NCBI RefSeq assembly: GCF_025399795.1 | Contig: NZ_JAODTZ010000016.1 | Location: 62,001-126,000, forward strand | Direction: 5' to 3' | Length of the DNA: 64,000 nt | Source of the DNA: Streptomyces rhizosphaerihabitans | GTDB taxonomy: Bacteria; Actinomycetota; Actinomycetes; Streptomycetales; Streptomycetaceae | Part shown: one piece after another, positions 23,625 through 32,054 of the stretch | Layout: every line of letters begins with the position of its first letter | Position numbering within the stretch: the stretch's first letter is position 1 | Translations under genes and position numbers: made by a program | Notes under the pieces: model-generated | What the model was told of the DNA's origin: nothing | Databases searched by the model: none | Seen by the model: the letters and a program-made list of their open reading frames with translations, nothing else

Positions 23625-25271
23625 ATGAGGAGACAGCACGCGGTGGAGCCGGCGGCACTGGTGACTGCCGCCCGGTCGGGCGACCCGGCGGCTCAGGACG
23701 CCTTGGTCAGCGCGTTTCTCCCCTTGGTCTACAACATCGTCGGACGCGCTCTGAACGGCTCTGTCGATGTCGACGACGTCGTGCAGAACACCATGCTCCG
23801 CGCCTTGGACGGCCTGGAGGGGCTGCGTACACCGGCGAGCTTCCGCTCCTGGCTCGTGGCGATCGCGATGAACCAGGTCCGGGCGCACTGGCGGGACCGG
23901 CAGCTCGCTCCGGGCTCCGTGGAGGAGGCGGAGGATCTCGCGGACCCCGGCGCCGACTTCGTGGACCTGACCATGGTGCGGCTCCAGCTTTCCGGCCAGC
24001 GTCGCGAGACCGCGCTGGCGACCCGCTGGCTCGAACCCGACGATCGAGGCGTGCTCTCGCTGTGGTGGCTGGAATGCGCCGGTGAACTGACCCGGACCGA
24101 GGTCGCCGAGGCCTTGGAACTGTCGCCTCAGCACACCGCGGTCCAAGTGCAGCGGATGAAGGCGCAGTTGGAGACGGCCCGTGTGGTGGTACGGGCCCTC
24201 GACGCGCGCCCGCCCTGCGAGGAACTGCGTGGTGTCCTCGCCTCCTGGAACGGCCGGCCCTCGGCGCTGTGGCGCAAGCGAATAGCCCGGCACGCCCGCG
24301 ACTGTGTCCGCTGCTCCGGCCTGTGGAGCGGATTGGTGCCCGCCGAGGGACTGCTGGCCGGCCTGGCGCTGATCGCCGTATCACCTGGACTGGCCGCGGC
24401 ACTGCGGACCGCCCCCGGCGGGATGGCCGCCGCGGGCTCGGCATCACAGACCGCGGCCGTCGCGGGCGACGGAGAAGCGGGCTCGGCGGGGGCCGGGCAT
24501 CGCGCGCCGCACGGCAGAGCGGCCTCGCGCAGTGAGGCGCGCCGACGCCGACGCGTCCGGCGCCGGGCCCTGGGTGGCGTGCTCGTGGCGGCCTGTGTCG
24601 TGGGCGGCGGCCTCTGGTACCTCGGTACAGGGCCCGGAACACGAACCGACGGGGCAGCCCCCTCGCGGACCGCGGGCGACCCCGTCATGGACCTCTCGGC
24701 ACCCGGCGCCACCTCGTCGCCGCCCTCGGCCTCCGCATCTCCGTCGTCGTCGGTGTCCGCGTCCGAAACGGCAAAGGCGAAAGCCTCCAGGAAACCTCGC
24801 CCTGCCGAGTCGAGTGCGTCGGCCGCCGCGTCCTCGGCCCCGCCGACCCGGCGGGTGTCCGGCGCACCCCAGGCGCAGTCGGCCCCGACGGGCACCGTGG
24901 CACAGGTGGTCGCACTGGTGAACAAGGAGCGGGCGGCCGCCGGCTGCGGTCCGCTCACGGAGGACGCGCAGCTGGAGGACGCCGCCCGGGCCCATTCCGA
25001 TGACATGGCAGCCCGTGCCTTCTTCGACCACACCAACCCCGACGGCGCCGACCCCGGTCAGCGCATCACAGCCGCGGGCTACCGCTGGTCCACGTACGGC
25101 GAGAACATCGCCAAGGGCCAGCAGACTCCACAGGCCGTGATGGACTCCTGGATGAACAGCCCGGGGCACCGTGCGAACATCCTCAACTGTTCGTTCAAGA
25201 ACATAGGGGTGGGTGTGCACAAGGGGTCCGGCGGCCCGTGGTGGACACAGGACTTCGGGGCGAAGCTGTGA
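23625..25271 (+). CDS. ECF-type sigma factor fused to zinc-finger-like, transmembrane and extracellular CAP domains
   Basis: This 548-residue protein combines signalling and secreted domains. Residues about 10-85 are sigma region 2 (LVYNIVGRALNGSVDVDDVVQNTMLRALDGLEGLRTPASFRSWLVAIAMNQVRAHWRDR) and about 135-185 a region 4-like helical domain. Residues 195-231 form a Cys/His cluster (C-x-E-L, H-ARDC-VRC) like an anti-sigma zinc finger. A basic stretch and a single transmembrane helix near 310-335 (RRALGGVLVAACVVGGGLWYL) lead to a long Ser/Ala/Pro linker. The last 125 residues are an SCP/CAP domain (VALVNKERAAAGCGPL, GENIA, SPGHRANIL) predicted outside the cell. The protein may regulate transcription at the membrane in response to an extracellular signal. 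Confidence 0.88.
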   Translation: MRRQHAVEPAALVTAARSGDPAAQDALVSAFLPLVYNIVGRALNGSVDVDDVVQNTMLRALDGLEGLRTPASFRSWLVAIAMNQVRAHWRDRQLAPGSVEEAEDLADPGADFVDLTMVRLQLSGQRRETALATRWLEPDDRGVLSLWWLECAGELTRTEVAEALELSPQHTAVQVQRMKAQLETARVVVRALDARPPCEELRGVLASWNGRPSALWRKRIARHARDCVRCSGLWSGLVPAEGLLAGLALIAVSPGLAAALRTAPGGMAAAGSASQTAAVAGDGEAGSAGAGHRAPHGRAASRSEARRRRRVRRRALGGVLVAACVVGGGLWYLGTGPGTRTDGAAPSRTAGDPVMDLSAPGATSSPPSASASPSSSVSASETAKAKASRKPRPAESSASAAASSAPPTRRVSGAPQAQSAPTGTVAQVVALVNKERAAAGCGPLTEDAQLEDAARAHSDDMAARAFFDHTNPDGADPGQRITAAGYRWSTYGENIAKGQQTPQAVMDSWMNSPGHRANILNCSFKNIGVGVHKGSGGPWWTQDFGAKL

Positions 25272-25326
25272 CGCCGGGTGTTTCCTCCCGGGCGGGAAAT
25301 CCGCTGGTCACGGTCTTGCCGGACGC

Positions 25327-25377
25327 ACCGGGAGTCCGTACAAACCGGGAGTCCGGACGCACCGAGAGTCCGGCCGA
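25327..25377. repeat. three 17-bp-spaced direct repeats
   Basis: The 12-mer ACCGGGAGTCCG occurs at 25327-25338 and 25344-25355, and with one change (ACCGAGAGTCCG) at 25361-25372, an exact 17-bp period. The array lies in the 126-bp gap between the convergent sigma-CAP and TetR genes, so it is unlikely to be a promoter operator. Confidence 0.7.
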
Positions 25378-25397
25378 GCCCCGGGTCCGGACACGCC

Positions 25398-25994
25398 TCA
25401 CGTGACGTGCCAGCCGGGTTCTAGGCGGTCGAGGAGAGCACGGTAGGCCGCGTCGGCCCGGTCCCGGTCGCCCTCGGCAAGGGAAGCGGCAAGCAGGCCG
25501 AAGGTCGCGCCGACCAGGAGGGTCGCTTCCGTTCGGGCTCGGACCTCGGTCATGCCGAGGCCGCGGAAGGCGGAGGTGAGCAGGTCGGTCCACTCGGCCA
25601 GCGTGTCGCGCATGACAGGCCCGTACCGATCGGGGTGGAGCAGGCTGGCGGTCATGATCTCGAGATAGAGGGGGAGCGCGGGGCGCAGGTCGGAGGCGCT
25701 GAACTGCTGCCAGATCCCCTCCATGAACCTGCGGAGTCCCGCCGGGTCGCCGGGGGACTCCGCAGGTTCGAGCATGCCCCGGGCCCGCAGGAGCGGTCGC
25801 CTCTCGTCCAGGGCCAGTGCCTCGGCGACCATGGCTTCCTTGGTCCCGAAGTAGTACAGGAGCATGCGGTCGCTGGTGCCCAGCGCTCGGGCGAGAGGGC
25901 GCAGGGACAGGTCGGCCAGGCCGTTGTGAATCAGGTACGCGCGGATCCGGTCGATCAGGTCGCGTCGTTTGGCCTGGTCGGACGGCCGTGGCAT
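25398..25994 (-). CDS. TetR-family regulator
   Basis: This 198-residue protein has a TetR-type HTH (RRDLIDRIRAYLIHNGLADLSLRPLARALGTSDRMLLYYFGTKEAMVAEAL). Recognition helix SDRMLLYYFG is characteristic of a streptomycete subgroup. The C-terminal domain (LYLEIMTASLLHPDRYGPVMRDTLAEWTDLL) binds an unknown ligand. GGGGAG precedes ATG 25994; in-frame extension to 26054 is not needed. The upstream region to the divergent ATPase gene is unusually AT-rich and contains two short palindromes that could be its operators. Confidence 0.85.
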   Translation of the reverse strand: MPRPSDQAKRRDLIDRIRAYLIHNGLADLSLRPLARALGTSDRMLLYYFGTKEAMVAEALALDERRPLLRARGMLEPAESPGDPAGLRRFMEGIWQQFSASDLRPALPLYLEIMTASLLHPDRYGPVMRDTLAEWTDLLTSAFRGLGMTEVRARTEATLLVGATFGLLAASLAEGDRDRADAAYRALLDRLEPGWHVT

Positions 25995-26054
25995 GAAGGC
26001 TCCCCAGAGTGGCTGCGGTATGGCTACGGTGTGGTGGCGTGACACCGAACACAT

Positions 26055-26150
26055 CCCATATATCCGAATCTGTACCCTCGAAAAGGATATTTACCGTAGC
26101 GAGTGCTACATGTATATTTGTTATCGTGACGGGCGTTACGTGAACGTGTG
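26055..26150. promoter_or_regulatory. AT-rich divergent promoter region with two palindromes
   Basis: This stretch is far richer in A/T than the surrounding DNA. It contains GTAGC-N4-GCTAC (26096-26109) and CGTGACG-GG-CGTTACG (26125-26140, one arm mismatch). Both lie between the leftward TetR and the rightward ATPase gene and could be operators of either. No exact promoter can be assigned. Confidence 0.45.
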
Positions 26151-26236
26151 ACCTGGCGTATGTTCGGACCGGTCGTCGACGGGTCCGCGCCGCTCCGGCA
26201 GTCTGGTCGCCAGCAGTGCAGAAGGGACTGATTCTC

Positions 26237-26845
26237 ATGGCCCCGGGGGCCATCGACTTCCCGGCGATATCTCGCCGGAGGCGCTTTGCCCGGTTCTACC
26301 GTCGGCCTGAGGGGTCGGGGCGGGGGGACGCCGCGAAACGAGCTCAGCAGGAGGACGGGTCCGCCGAGGCCGCATCCACCTCGTGGCTCGCCCGGAACCG
26401 GGCACTCTGGTCGCGTGCGCTGGAACCGATTCGGCCGTTCGACGCGCCTCGCGCCTGTGTCACCCCCTGGGACGCCTCCTGGCCCCTGTCACGGGAGCTG
26501 ACGTCGGCCCGCCGGGCCCGCCGCCTCGTGACGGCGCAACTGGACGAGTGGAGCCTGGAAGACCTGGCCGACACGGCCGAGCTCCTGGTCAGCGAACTGG
26601 TCACCAACGCTCTGTGTCATACGCGCGGCCCGCTGCGGCTCAACCTGTGCGTGCGGGGGGACCGCCTGCTGTGCGAGGTCGAGGACACGGAGCCGTCCCG
26701 CCCCGTGCGTCGCGAGGCCGACGCCGACGCGGAGGGCGGACGCGGTACGGAACTGCTCGGCCTGCTCGCCGAAAGCTGGGGCAGCACGTGTACGCCCACC
26801 GGCAAGACCATGTGGTTCGAAATGCCGACACAGACTCCGTCGTAG
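26237..26845 (+). CDS. RsbW/SpoIIAB-like ATP-binding anti-sigma-type protein
   Basis: This 202-residue protein's C-terminal half is a HATPase_c domain of the Ser kinase anti-sigma type: SARRARRLVTAQLDEW, the N-box DTAELLVSELVTNALCHT near residues 114-131, an acidic G1 box EVEDTEPSRPV and the G2-like GRGTELLGLLAESWG. The first 80 residues are basic and unrelated. Streptomycetes encode dozens of these proteins, which phosphorylate anti-anti-sigma partners or sequester sigma factors. GAAGGGA at 26221-26227 supports ATG 26237 rather than the upstream GTG. No anti-anti-sigma gene is adjacent, so its partner lies elsewhere. Confidence 0.85.
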   Translation: MAPGAIDFPAISRRRRFARFYRRPEGSGRGDAAKRAQQEDGSAEAASTSWLARNRALWSRALEPIRPFDAPRACVTPWDASWPLSRELTSARRARRLVTAQLDEWSLEDLADTAELLVSELVTNALCHTRGPLRLNLCVRGDRLLCEVEDTEPSRPVRREADADAEGGRGTELLGLLAESWGSTCTPTGKTMWFEMPTQTPS

Positions 26846-27268
26846 CACCCGCTGTACCCCTCCTGCTGTGACCGCTCCGGCTCCGCCCTTCCCTTCCTTC
26901 CCCTCCCCTCCTCACCTGCTGTGACCGCTCCAGCCCCGTCGATGAGGGGCCGGCGGCGACCGCCCGTCGCCGACGTTCCCGCCGTCGCGGAAACAAGGCG
27001 CTGAGAGTGGCCGCCGCGGCCGCCCCGAAAGGCAGCCACCTCCAGGGCGCGCCCCCGAGCGAGCGGTGACGGACCCGTTCGTACGCAGCGAAGCCGAGTG
27101 CGCCTCCCAGAAGGAAAGCCCGCCGCGCAGCGCGAACCGTCATCTGGGGCGCTCTGCCGTTGAAGTCGCGACGAGGAGCACCCCCCCGTACGACGTCGAG
27201 GCACGCCGAAGTCGACGACCACCTCGGCGGCCCCGCTCCGGTGTCCCCGCGACGACCGGTCGGAGTGC
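26846..27268. repeat. non-coding gap with pyrimidine tract and 17-bp direct repeat
   Basis: About 420 bp between the convergent ATPase and hydrolase genes. A 17-bp sequence at 26862-26878 recurs exactly at 26915-26931, flanking a C/T-only tract on the plus strand. The minus strand has a short open frame with two hydrophobic stretches starting near 27142, but its continuation runs antisense into the ATPase gene and becomes low-complexity, so I do not call it a gene. Confidence 0.5.
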
Positions 27269-28084
27269 TCAGGTACGGACGGCCACACCGTCGGCGAGGA
27301 AGTCGAGCAGTGCGGCATTGAACCGTGCGGGCTGTTCTGCGCCGGGGAGGTGGCCGGCGCCGTCGATGACGGTCAGGACCGCGTGCGGCACGAGGTCGTG
27401 GATGGCCTCGGCTTCGGCGACCGGTGTGTACACGTCGTCGGCGCCGACGACGATCAGTACGGGGGACCGTACGGCGCCGAGGGTGTCCCGGTAGTCGGGA
27501 CGTTCGGCCCGGCCGCGCAGGGCCGCAGCGGCACCGCGGGGATCGGTGGCACGCATCATGCCCAGGACGTGCGCGGCGACGTCCGGCATGGCGGTGACGT
27601 TGTACTCGGCGAGCATCTTGCCGATGACCTCGTCCGCGTAGCCGCCCATGCCCTCCGTCAGGAGGCGGTCGGCCAGCCGGTTGCGGAAGGCCTTGCCCTC
27701 GTCCGTCTCGGCCGGCGCGGAGGTGTCCGAGAGGACGAGGGCGCGCACACGGTGGGCGTGGCCGCGCTGCAGTTCCATCGCGATCTGCCCGCCCATCGAG
27801 ACGCCGCCCACCACCGCCTCCTCGATGCCCAGGTGATCCAGGAGCGCGACGAGGTCGTCGGCGAAGTCGGCGAGATACACGGTGCCCGCCTCCACCCCGC
27901 TGTCGCCGTAGCCGCGCAGGTCCGGGGTGATGACACGGTGTCCGGCCGCGACGAGCGCCTCGACCTGCGGAGCCCACAGGGTCCGGTTGAAGGGATGTCC
28001 GTGGACCAACAGGACGGGCAGGCCGGCCGAGGAGCCGGTGTCGTCGTAGTGGAACGTCGTACCGCGCAAGGCTATGGAAGTCAT
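27269..28084 (-). CDS. alpha/beta hydrolase
   Basis: This 271-residue protein shows a complete alpha/beta-hydrolase pattern: oxyanion motif LLVHGHPFNRTLW, DLRGYGDSG after strand 4, nucleophile elbow GVSMGGQIAMEL, acidic residue in VGADDVYTP and the catalytic His in GAGHLPGAEQP. The HGHP and cap-domain composition are typical of esterase/haloperoxidase-like enzymes of the 3-oxoadipate enol-lactonase group. ATG 28084 fits; the upstream extension is unnatural. It is an isolated cytoplasmic hydrolase whose substrate cannot be deduced. Confidence 0.88.
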   Translation of the reverse strand: MTSIALRGTTFHYDDTGSSAGLPVLLVHGHPFNRTLWAPQVEALVAAGHRVITPDLRGYGDSGVEAGTVYLADFADDLVALLDHLGIEEAVVGGVSMGGQIAMELQRGHAHRVRALVLSDTSAPAETDEGKAFRNRLADRLLTEGMGGYADEVIGKMLAEYNVTAMPDVAAHVLGMMRATDPRGAAAALRGRAERPDYRDTLGAVRSPVLIVVGADDVYTPVAEAEAIHDLVPHAVLTVIDGAGHLPGAEQPARFNAALLDFLADGVAVRT

Positions 28085-28294
28085 GCCTGGCACACTAGCC
28101 TCAAGATCATCCGAAGGGCCGGAGTGTGCTCTGGAGTGCTTCACGCTGCGCGTCACTGCGGGGATCCAGTACGTCTGCCCGTCTGCCCGCCCGGCCTGGC
28201 GCCGCGCCGAAACCGCCCGTCACATGTGGCGATGGCCCGGCAGGAGCGCGAGGTCGAACGCACCGGCCGGGCCATCGGATCAGAAGCGGCGGGA

Positions 28295-29263
28295 CTACTC
28301 CGCCTCGTAGCGGGGTCCGTAGGAGTCACCGGCTCCCGCGTCGCTGTAATGCGCGGCGCGCTCATCGGCGGCCGGCCGCTGGGGTGCCGACGACGACCAG
28401 CCGTCGGCCTGTCGGCCACCGGGTGCCATAGGCGCCGGAGAGCTCTCGATGCCGGACACGCGCACCGGCATACGGTTTCCGCGCGCCACTACCTTGGAGC
28501 GTCGCTCGGCCGACTTGTTCCACTCGCCGTCTCCGAGGATCAGGACCGGGTCGAACATGACGATGGCCGCGGCGAGGATGAGGAAGATGATCGGGCCCAG
28601 GAGCATGGGCAGCAGGAGCGAGGTGCCCTCCTGGCCGCCGACCGCCTCTTGCATACCGTTGTGGAGATGGACGCTCACGGCCGCCATGCCCGTGTAGTGC
28701 ATGCCGGTGACAGCCAGGCCCATGACGAGGCTGGCGCCGAGGGTGCGAAGGAGGCCCTGCACGGAGACGGCGGCCCACAGTGCGGCGGTCGCCGCGACGA
28801 GGGCGATGACCACGGACAGGGTCACGGTGAACGCGTTGTAGCGGAGGTCTCCGTTGAGCTGCATCGCGAACATGCCGAGGTAGTGCATCATCGCGACACC
28901 GAGTCCGGTGATGCTGCCGCCCACGGTGAGGGCGGCCCGCGTGGCACCGCGGTGCCCGACGATGAGCACGCCCGCGGAGACCATCACGATCGCTACGACC
29001 AGACTGAGCACGGTCATGGGGACGTCGTAGGTTATAGGCGTCTCCGCCACGGAAAAGCCGGTCATGGCGATGAAGTGCATCGTCCAGATCCCACAGCCGA
29101 GAGCGCTGGCTCCCAGTGCGAGCCAGCCCAGCCTCCAGCCGGGCTCGTGGTGCACCGTCCGCACCACACAGCGCAGCCCCAACGCCGAGCCCACACAGGC
29201 CATGACGTAGGCGGCCACCGGTGTGACCAGCCCGTAGCTGAAGCCGTCGATCGTGCCGTTCAT
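28295..29263 (-). CDS. MHYT-domain integral membrane sensor
   Basis: This 322-residue protein has seven predicted membrane helices in the first 250 residues, with three spaced metal-binding motifs: MHFIAM, MHYLGM and MHYTGM. MHYT domains are proposed to bind copper and sense oxygen, CO or NO. In most bacteria the domain is fused to GGDEF/EAL domains, but this version ends in a short hydrophilic Pro/Ser-rich cytoplasmic tail with no output domain, a common streptomycete form. GGGAG precedes ATG 29263. The adjacent divergent msrA gene is compatible with a redox connection, but nothing more. Confidence 0.9.
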   Translation of the reverse strand: MNGTIDGFSYGLVTPVAAYVMACVGSALGLRCVVRTVHHEPGWRLGWLALGASALGCGIWTMHFIAMTGFSVAETPITYDVPMTVLSLVVAIVMVSAGVLIVGHRGATRAALTVGGSITGLGVAMMHYLGMFAMQLNGDLRYNAFTVTLSVVIALVAATAALWAAVSVQGLLRTLGASLVMGLAVTGMHYTGMAAVSVHLHNGMQEAVGGQEGTSLLLPMLLGPIIFLILAAAIVMFDPVLILGDGEWNKSAERRSKVVARGNRMPVRVSGIESSPAPMAPGGRQADGWSSSAPQRPAADERAAHYSDAGAGDSYGPRYEAE

Positions 29264-29582
29264 CCGCTCCCTAACGCTTTTCTGCTGACATAGCAAGGAC
29301 ATTGAGCCCTTTTCCTGGTAGCGATAGCAAATTCTCAAGCGGATGTTGATTGAAACTTGCAGGATTGTTATCGGTGTCGTGCGGGCGTCCGCCCCTGCCG
29401 GTCGGGACGGGAGCCGGGCTCTCTCACGTCCCAGGGGCCCGACCGGGAATTTCGACCGGCCCTTCGGGCCTTGTGCAGTTCAGCGCCATGCGGCTGCGAC
29501 GGCGGGGGAGAACGGACCGCCGGGAGCGTGTGCGGTGGCGCCTGTGCGAGTCCGACGAAGACGAGGAAGAAGGGTGCGTGCG

Positions 29583-30095
29583 ATGAGCCGGAACGAGGAG
29601 AAGGCGCTGCTGGCCGGCGGCTGCTTCTGGGGCGTGCAGGACCTGATCAGGACGTTCCCGGGCGTGCTGGACACGCGGGTGGGGTACAGCGGTGGCGACG
29701 TGGCCGATGCGACGTATCGCAACCATGGCACGCATGCCGAGGCGATCGAGATCACGTTCGATCCCACGAAGACCGACTACCGGACGATCCTGGAGTACTT
29801 CTTCCAGATCCATGACCCGTCGACGAAGAACCGGCAGGGCAACGACATCGGTCTCAGCTACCGGTCCGCCATCTTCTACGTCGACGACGAGCAGAAGCGT
29901 GTCGCCGAGGAGACCATCGCGGATGTGGACGCCTCCGGGCTGTGGCCGGGGAAGGTCGTGACCGAGGTGGCGCCGGCCGGTCCGTTCTGGGAGGCGGAGC
30001 CGGAACACCAGGACTACCTGCAGCGCTACCCCGACGGGTACACCTGCCACTTCGTACGTCCGAACTGGCGGCTGCCGAGGCGCGCGGAATCCTGA
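29583..30095 (+). CDS. msrA: peptide-methionine (S)-S-oxide reductase
   Basis: This 170-residue protein has the MsrA active-site motif GCFWG, with the catalytic Cys at about residue 14. GYSGG, THAEAIEITFDP and the substrate-pocket segment DPSTKNRQGNDIGLSYRSAIF follow. MsrA reduces methionine-S-sulfoxide in proteins using thioredoxin. The resolving cysteine region at the C-terminus shows YTCHF (Cys near residue 158), consistent with a two-cysteine thioredoxin cycle. ATG 29583 is the only start that places GCFWG at the normal position. It is a single-gene unit divergent from the MHYT sensor. Confidence 0.95.
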   Translation: MSRNEEKALLAGGCFWGVQDLIRTFPGVLDTRVGYSGGDVADATYRNHGTHAEAIEITFDPTKTDYRTILEYFFQIHDPSTKNRQGNDIGLSYRSAIFYVDDEQKRVAEETIADVDASGLWPGKVVTEVAPAGPFWEAEPEHQDYLQRYPDGYTCHFVRPNWRLPRRAES

Positions 30096-30455
30096 GCCGG
30101 GCCTGACCCCCTGCGGCCCGTGCCGCCGACAGAGCCTGATGTCGCGTCTGCGCCCGTCGAGGGCCGGTGCCATGCGCCCGAGTCGGTGGCGGGCGGGTTT
30201 CCCGGGCCCGGTGCCGGTGCCGGTGCCGGTTGCGGGCGAGCGTCGCGCGCGTCTGCGCCGGTCGCGGGCGGGTGCCTCGGGCCGGTGCGCGGCGGGGCAT
30301 CCGCGAGCGGTCCCTGCGCCCGTCCGGGCACCCCGGTGAGTCGGCTGCGGGCGCGGGTCCTTCGTCCTCACGCCGCCGATGTCGGCCGGGCCGTTCCCCT
30401 CAGTGGTGGCGGCCCGGCCGTCCTCGACTGTTCCCGGCTGTCCCGCCGTTCGCCG
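30096..30455. other. intergenic gap with short GC-rich repeats
   Basis: About 360 bp between convergent msrA and the MFS gene. It includes three tandem GGTGCC hexamers (30210-30227) and imperfect copies of a GGGCCGGTGC-like sequence. All reading frames look like shadows. No gene and no convincing terminator was seen. Confidence 0.5.
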
Positions 30456-31889
30456 TCACCGGGCGGTGGGGCGTGCGGTCATGACCGTGGCGGCCACCGC
30501 CGTGGCCGCCAGGATCACCGCGGTCGCCCCCAGCGCGTGCTGGGCCGCGCCGCGTGCGTTGCCCGCCGCCCCCAGATAGATGCCGCCGATGACCGCGACA
30601 CCGAGTGTGCCGCCGAGTTGCTGTACGGCGTTGAGCAGACCCGCGGCCGAGCCGGTCTCCTGCGGGCCGACCCCGCCGAGCGCCGTACTGAAGAACGGCG
30701 GGGTGAACAGGCCGGTGCCCAGCCCGGCGACGGCGAGCGCGACCGGCAATCCGGCCGGATAACTGCCGGGGTCCGCACCGCGGTACGCGAGGACGGCGGC
30801 TGCCAGGCCGATCGCGAGGACGGCGATGCCGGTGTGCATGACGCGCGTCCCGTATCGCGTGACCAGACGCGCGCCGGCCGCCCAGGAGCCGATCGCAAGT
30901 CCGGCGGACCACGGCAGCAGGGTGAGTCCGGCGGTGAGCGGGCCGTCGTGGAGGCCGAGTTCGAGGTGCAGGACGACGGTGATCATGACGCCGTTCATCA
31001 CGGCGAAGAAGAGGGTCGACGTGGCCAGCGCGGCGGGAAACGCCCGGCCGCGCAGCAGGGCCGGCTCGATCAGCGGGGCATGCCCGCGACGGCCGGCGCG
31101 GCGCTGGTGGACGACGAACACGCCCAGAACCACGGCTCCCGCGGCGGCGACGGCCCACCTCGCGGGGCCGGGGCTGCCCGAGGCCAGGGGGCATACGACC
31201 AGAGCGGTGCCGAGCATGGCGAGGACGGTGCCGGCCGGGTCGAGGCGGGGCCGTGTCGGCGCGCGGTCCTCGGTCAGGTACCGGGACGCGGCCAGGACCG
31301 CGGCGGCCGGCGGGAGATTGACGAGGAAGACCGCGCGCCACGAGGAGCCGAACATGTCGGCATGGGTCAGGACGCCACCGAGAACCGGGCCGATGACCGC
31401 GGACAGGCCCATGACCGGACCGATCATGCCGAGAGCCCGGGTGAGCTCGTCGCCCTTGTACATGGCGCGGATCAGCCCGAATGTCTGCGGGATGATCGCG
31501 GCGGCCGCAGCGCCCTGCACGGTGCGCAGCGCGATCAGTGTCATGCTGCCCGGCGCGAGTGCGCAGGCCAGGGAGGTGGCGGCGAACACGATGACGCCGA
31601 TGCGGAAGACCCGCCCGCGGCCGGCGATGTCGCCGAGCCGGGCGCCGGTCAGCAGGCCGAGGGCGAACGCGAGGGTGTAGGCGGCGCTGAACCACGGGAT
31701 CGTGCCCCGTGCCCCGCCGAGGTCGGTGTGGATGACGGGGCCGGCGACCTGGACGATCGTGGCGTCGAGGAGGTTCATCGCCTCGGCGGTCAGTACCGCG
31801 GCGAGTGCGAGCCCGCGGTGGCCGGAGGACGGCGGGGCAACGGTAGTGGGCCGACCGGGGCCGGTGGTGGAACGCGTGGCGCGGGACAT
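30456..31889 (-). CDS. MFS multidrug exporter, DHA2 type (14 TM)
   Basis: This 477-residue membrane protein of the major facilitator superfamily has about 14 hydrophobic segments. AEAMNLLDATIVQVAGPVIHTDL is the TM1 motif D1 (LDxTxVNVALP-like) typical of DHA2 drug/proton antiporters. LTGARLGDIAGRGRVFRIG is motif A between TM2 and TM3, and GPVLGGVL is antiporter motif C. GGGGGGAGA precedes ATG 31889. The Lrp-type regulator divergent at 32055 is a likely controller; two ACTTCCAT direct repeats lie in the gap. Substrate unknown, probably a toxic metabolite or amino-acid-derived compound. Confidence 0.9.
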   Translation of the reverse strand: MSRATRSTTGPGRPTTVAPPSSGHRGLALAAVLTAEAMNLLDATIVQVAGPVIHTDLGGARGTIPWFSAAYTLAFALGLLTGARLGDIAGRGRVFRIGVIVFAATSLACALAPGSMTLIALRTVQGAAAAAIIPQTFGLIRAMYKGDELTRALGMIGPVMGLSAVIGPVLGGVLTHADMFGSSWRAVFLVNLPPAAAVLAASRYLTEDRAPTRPRLDPAGTVLAMLGTALVVCPLASGSPGPARWAVAAAGAVVLGVFVVHQRRAGRRGHAPLIEPALLRGRAFPAALATSTLFFAVMNGVMITVVLHLELGLHDGPLTAGLTLLPWSAGLAIGSWAAGARLVTRYGTRVMHTGIAVLAIGLAAAVLAYRGADPGSYPAGLPVALAVAGLGTGLFTPPFFSTALGGVGPQETGSAAGLLNAVQQLGGTLGVAVIGGIYLGAAGNARGAAQHALGATAVILAATAVAATVMTARPTAR

Positions 31890-32054
31890 GGGTCTCCCCC
31901 CGGGACTGCACGGGCGTGTCGGTGGCGGCCGGGCCGTGGACAAGACAGCCGCCGTACGGCGGACGGTCGGTGACCACCGTGCCGCCCGACCCACACGTAC
32001 TTCCATTTCTTCAGCCACCTTCAGTGATTACTTCCATCGCGGTCGGCTAATTTG

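Noticed and set aside
26640..27142. Minus-strand open frame with two hydrophobic stretches after ATG 27142
   Set aside because: It continues as Arg/Gly-rich low-complexity sequence and ends deep antisense inside the RsbW-like gene, as expected for a shadow frame.
30210..30230. GGTGCC hexamers as an attachment site
   Set aside because: Only three units, no integrase or tRNA nearby; simple GC-rich slippage is enough.
30120..31973. 617-codon plus-strand frame over the MFS exporter
   Set aside because: It is antisense to a clear 14-TM transporter and reads as Gly/Arg/Asp-rich shadow sequence.
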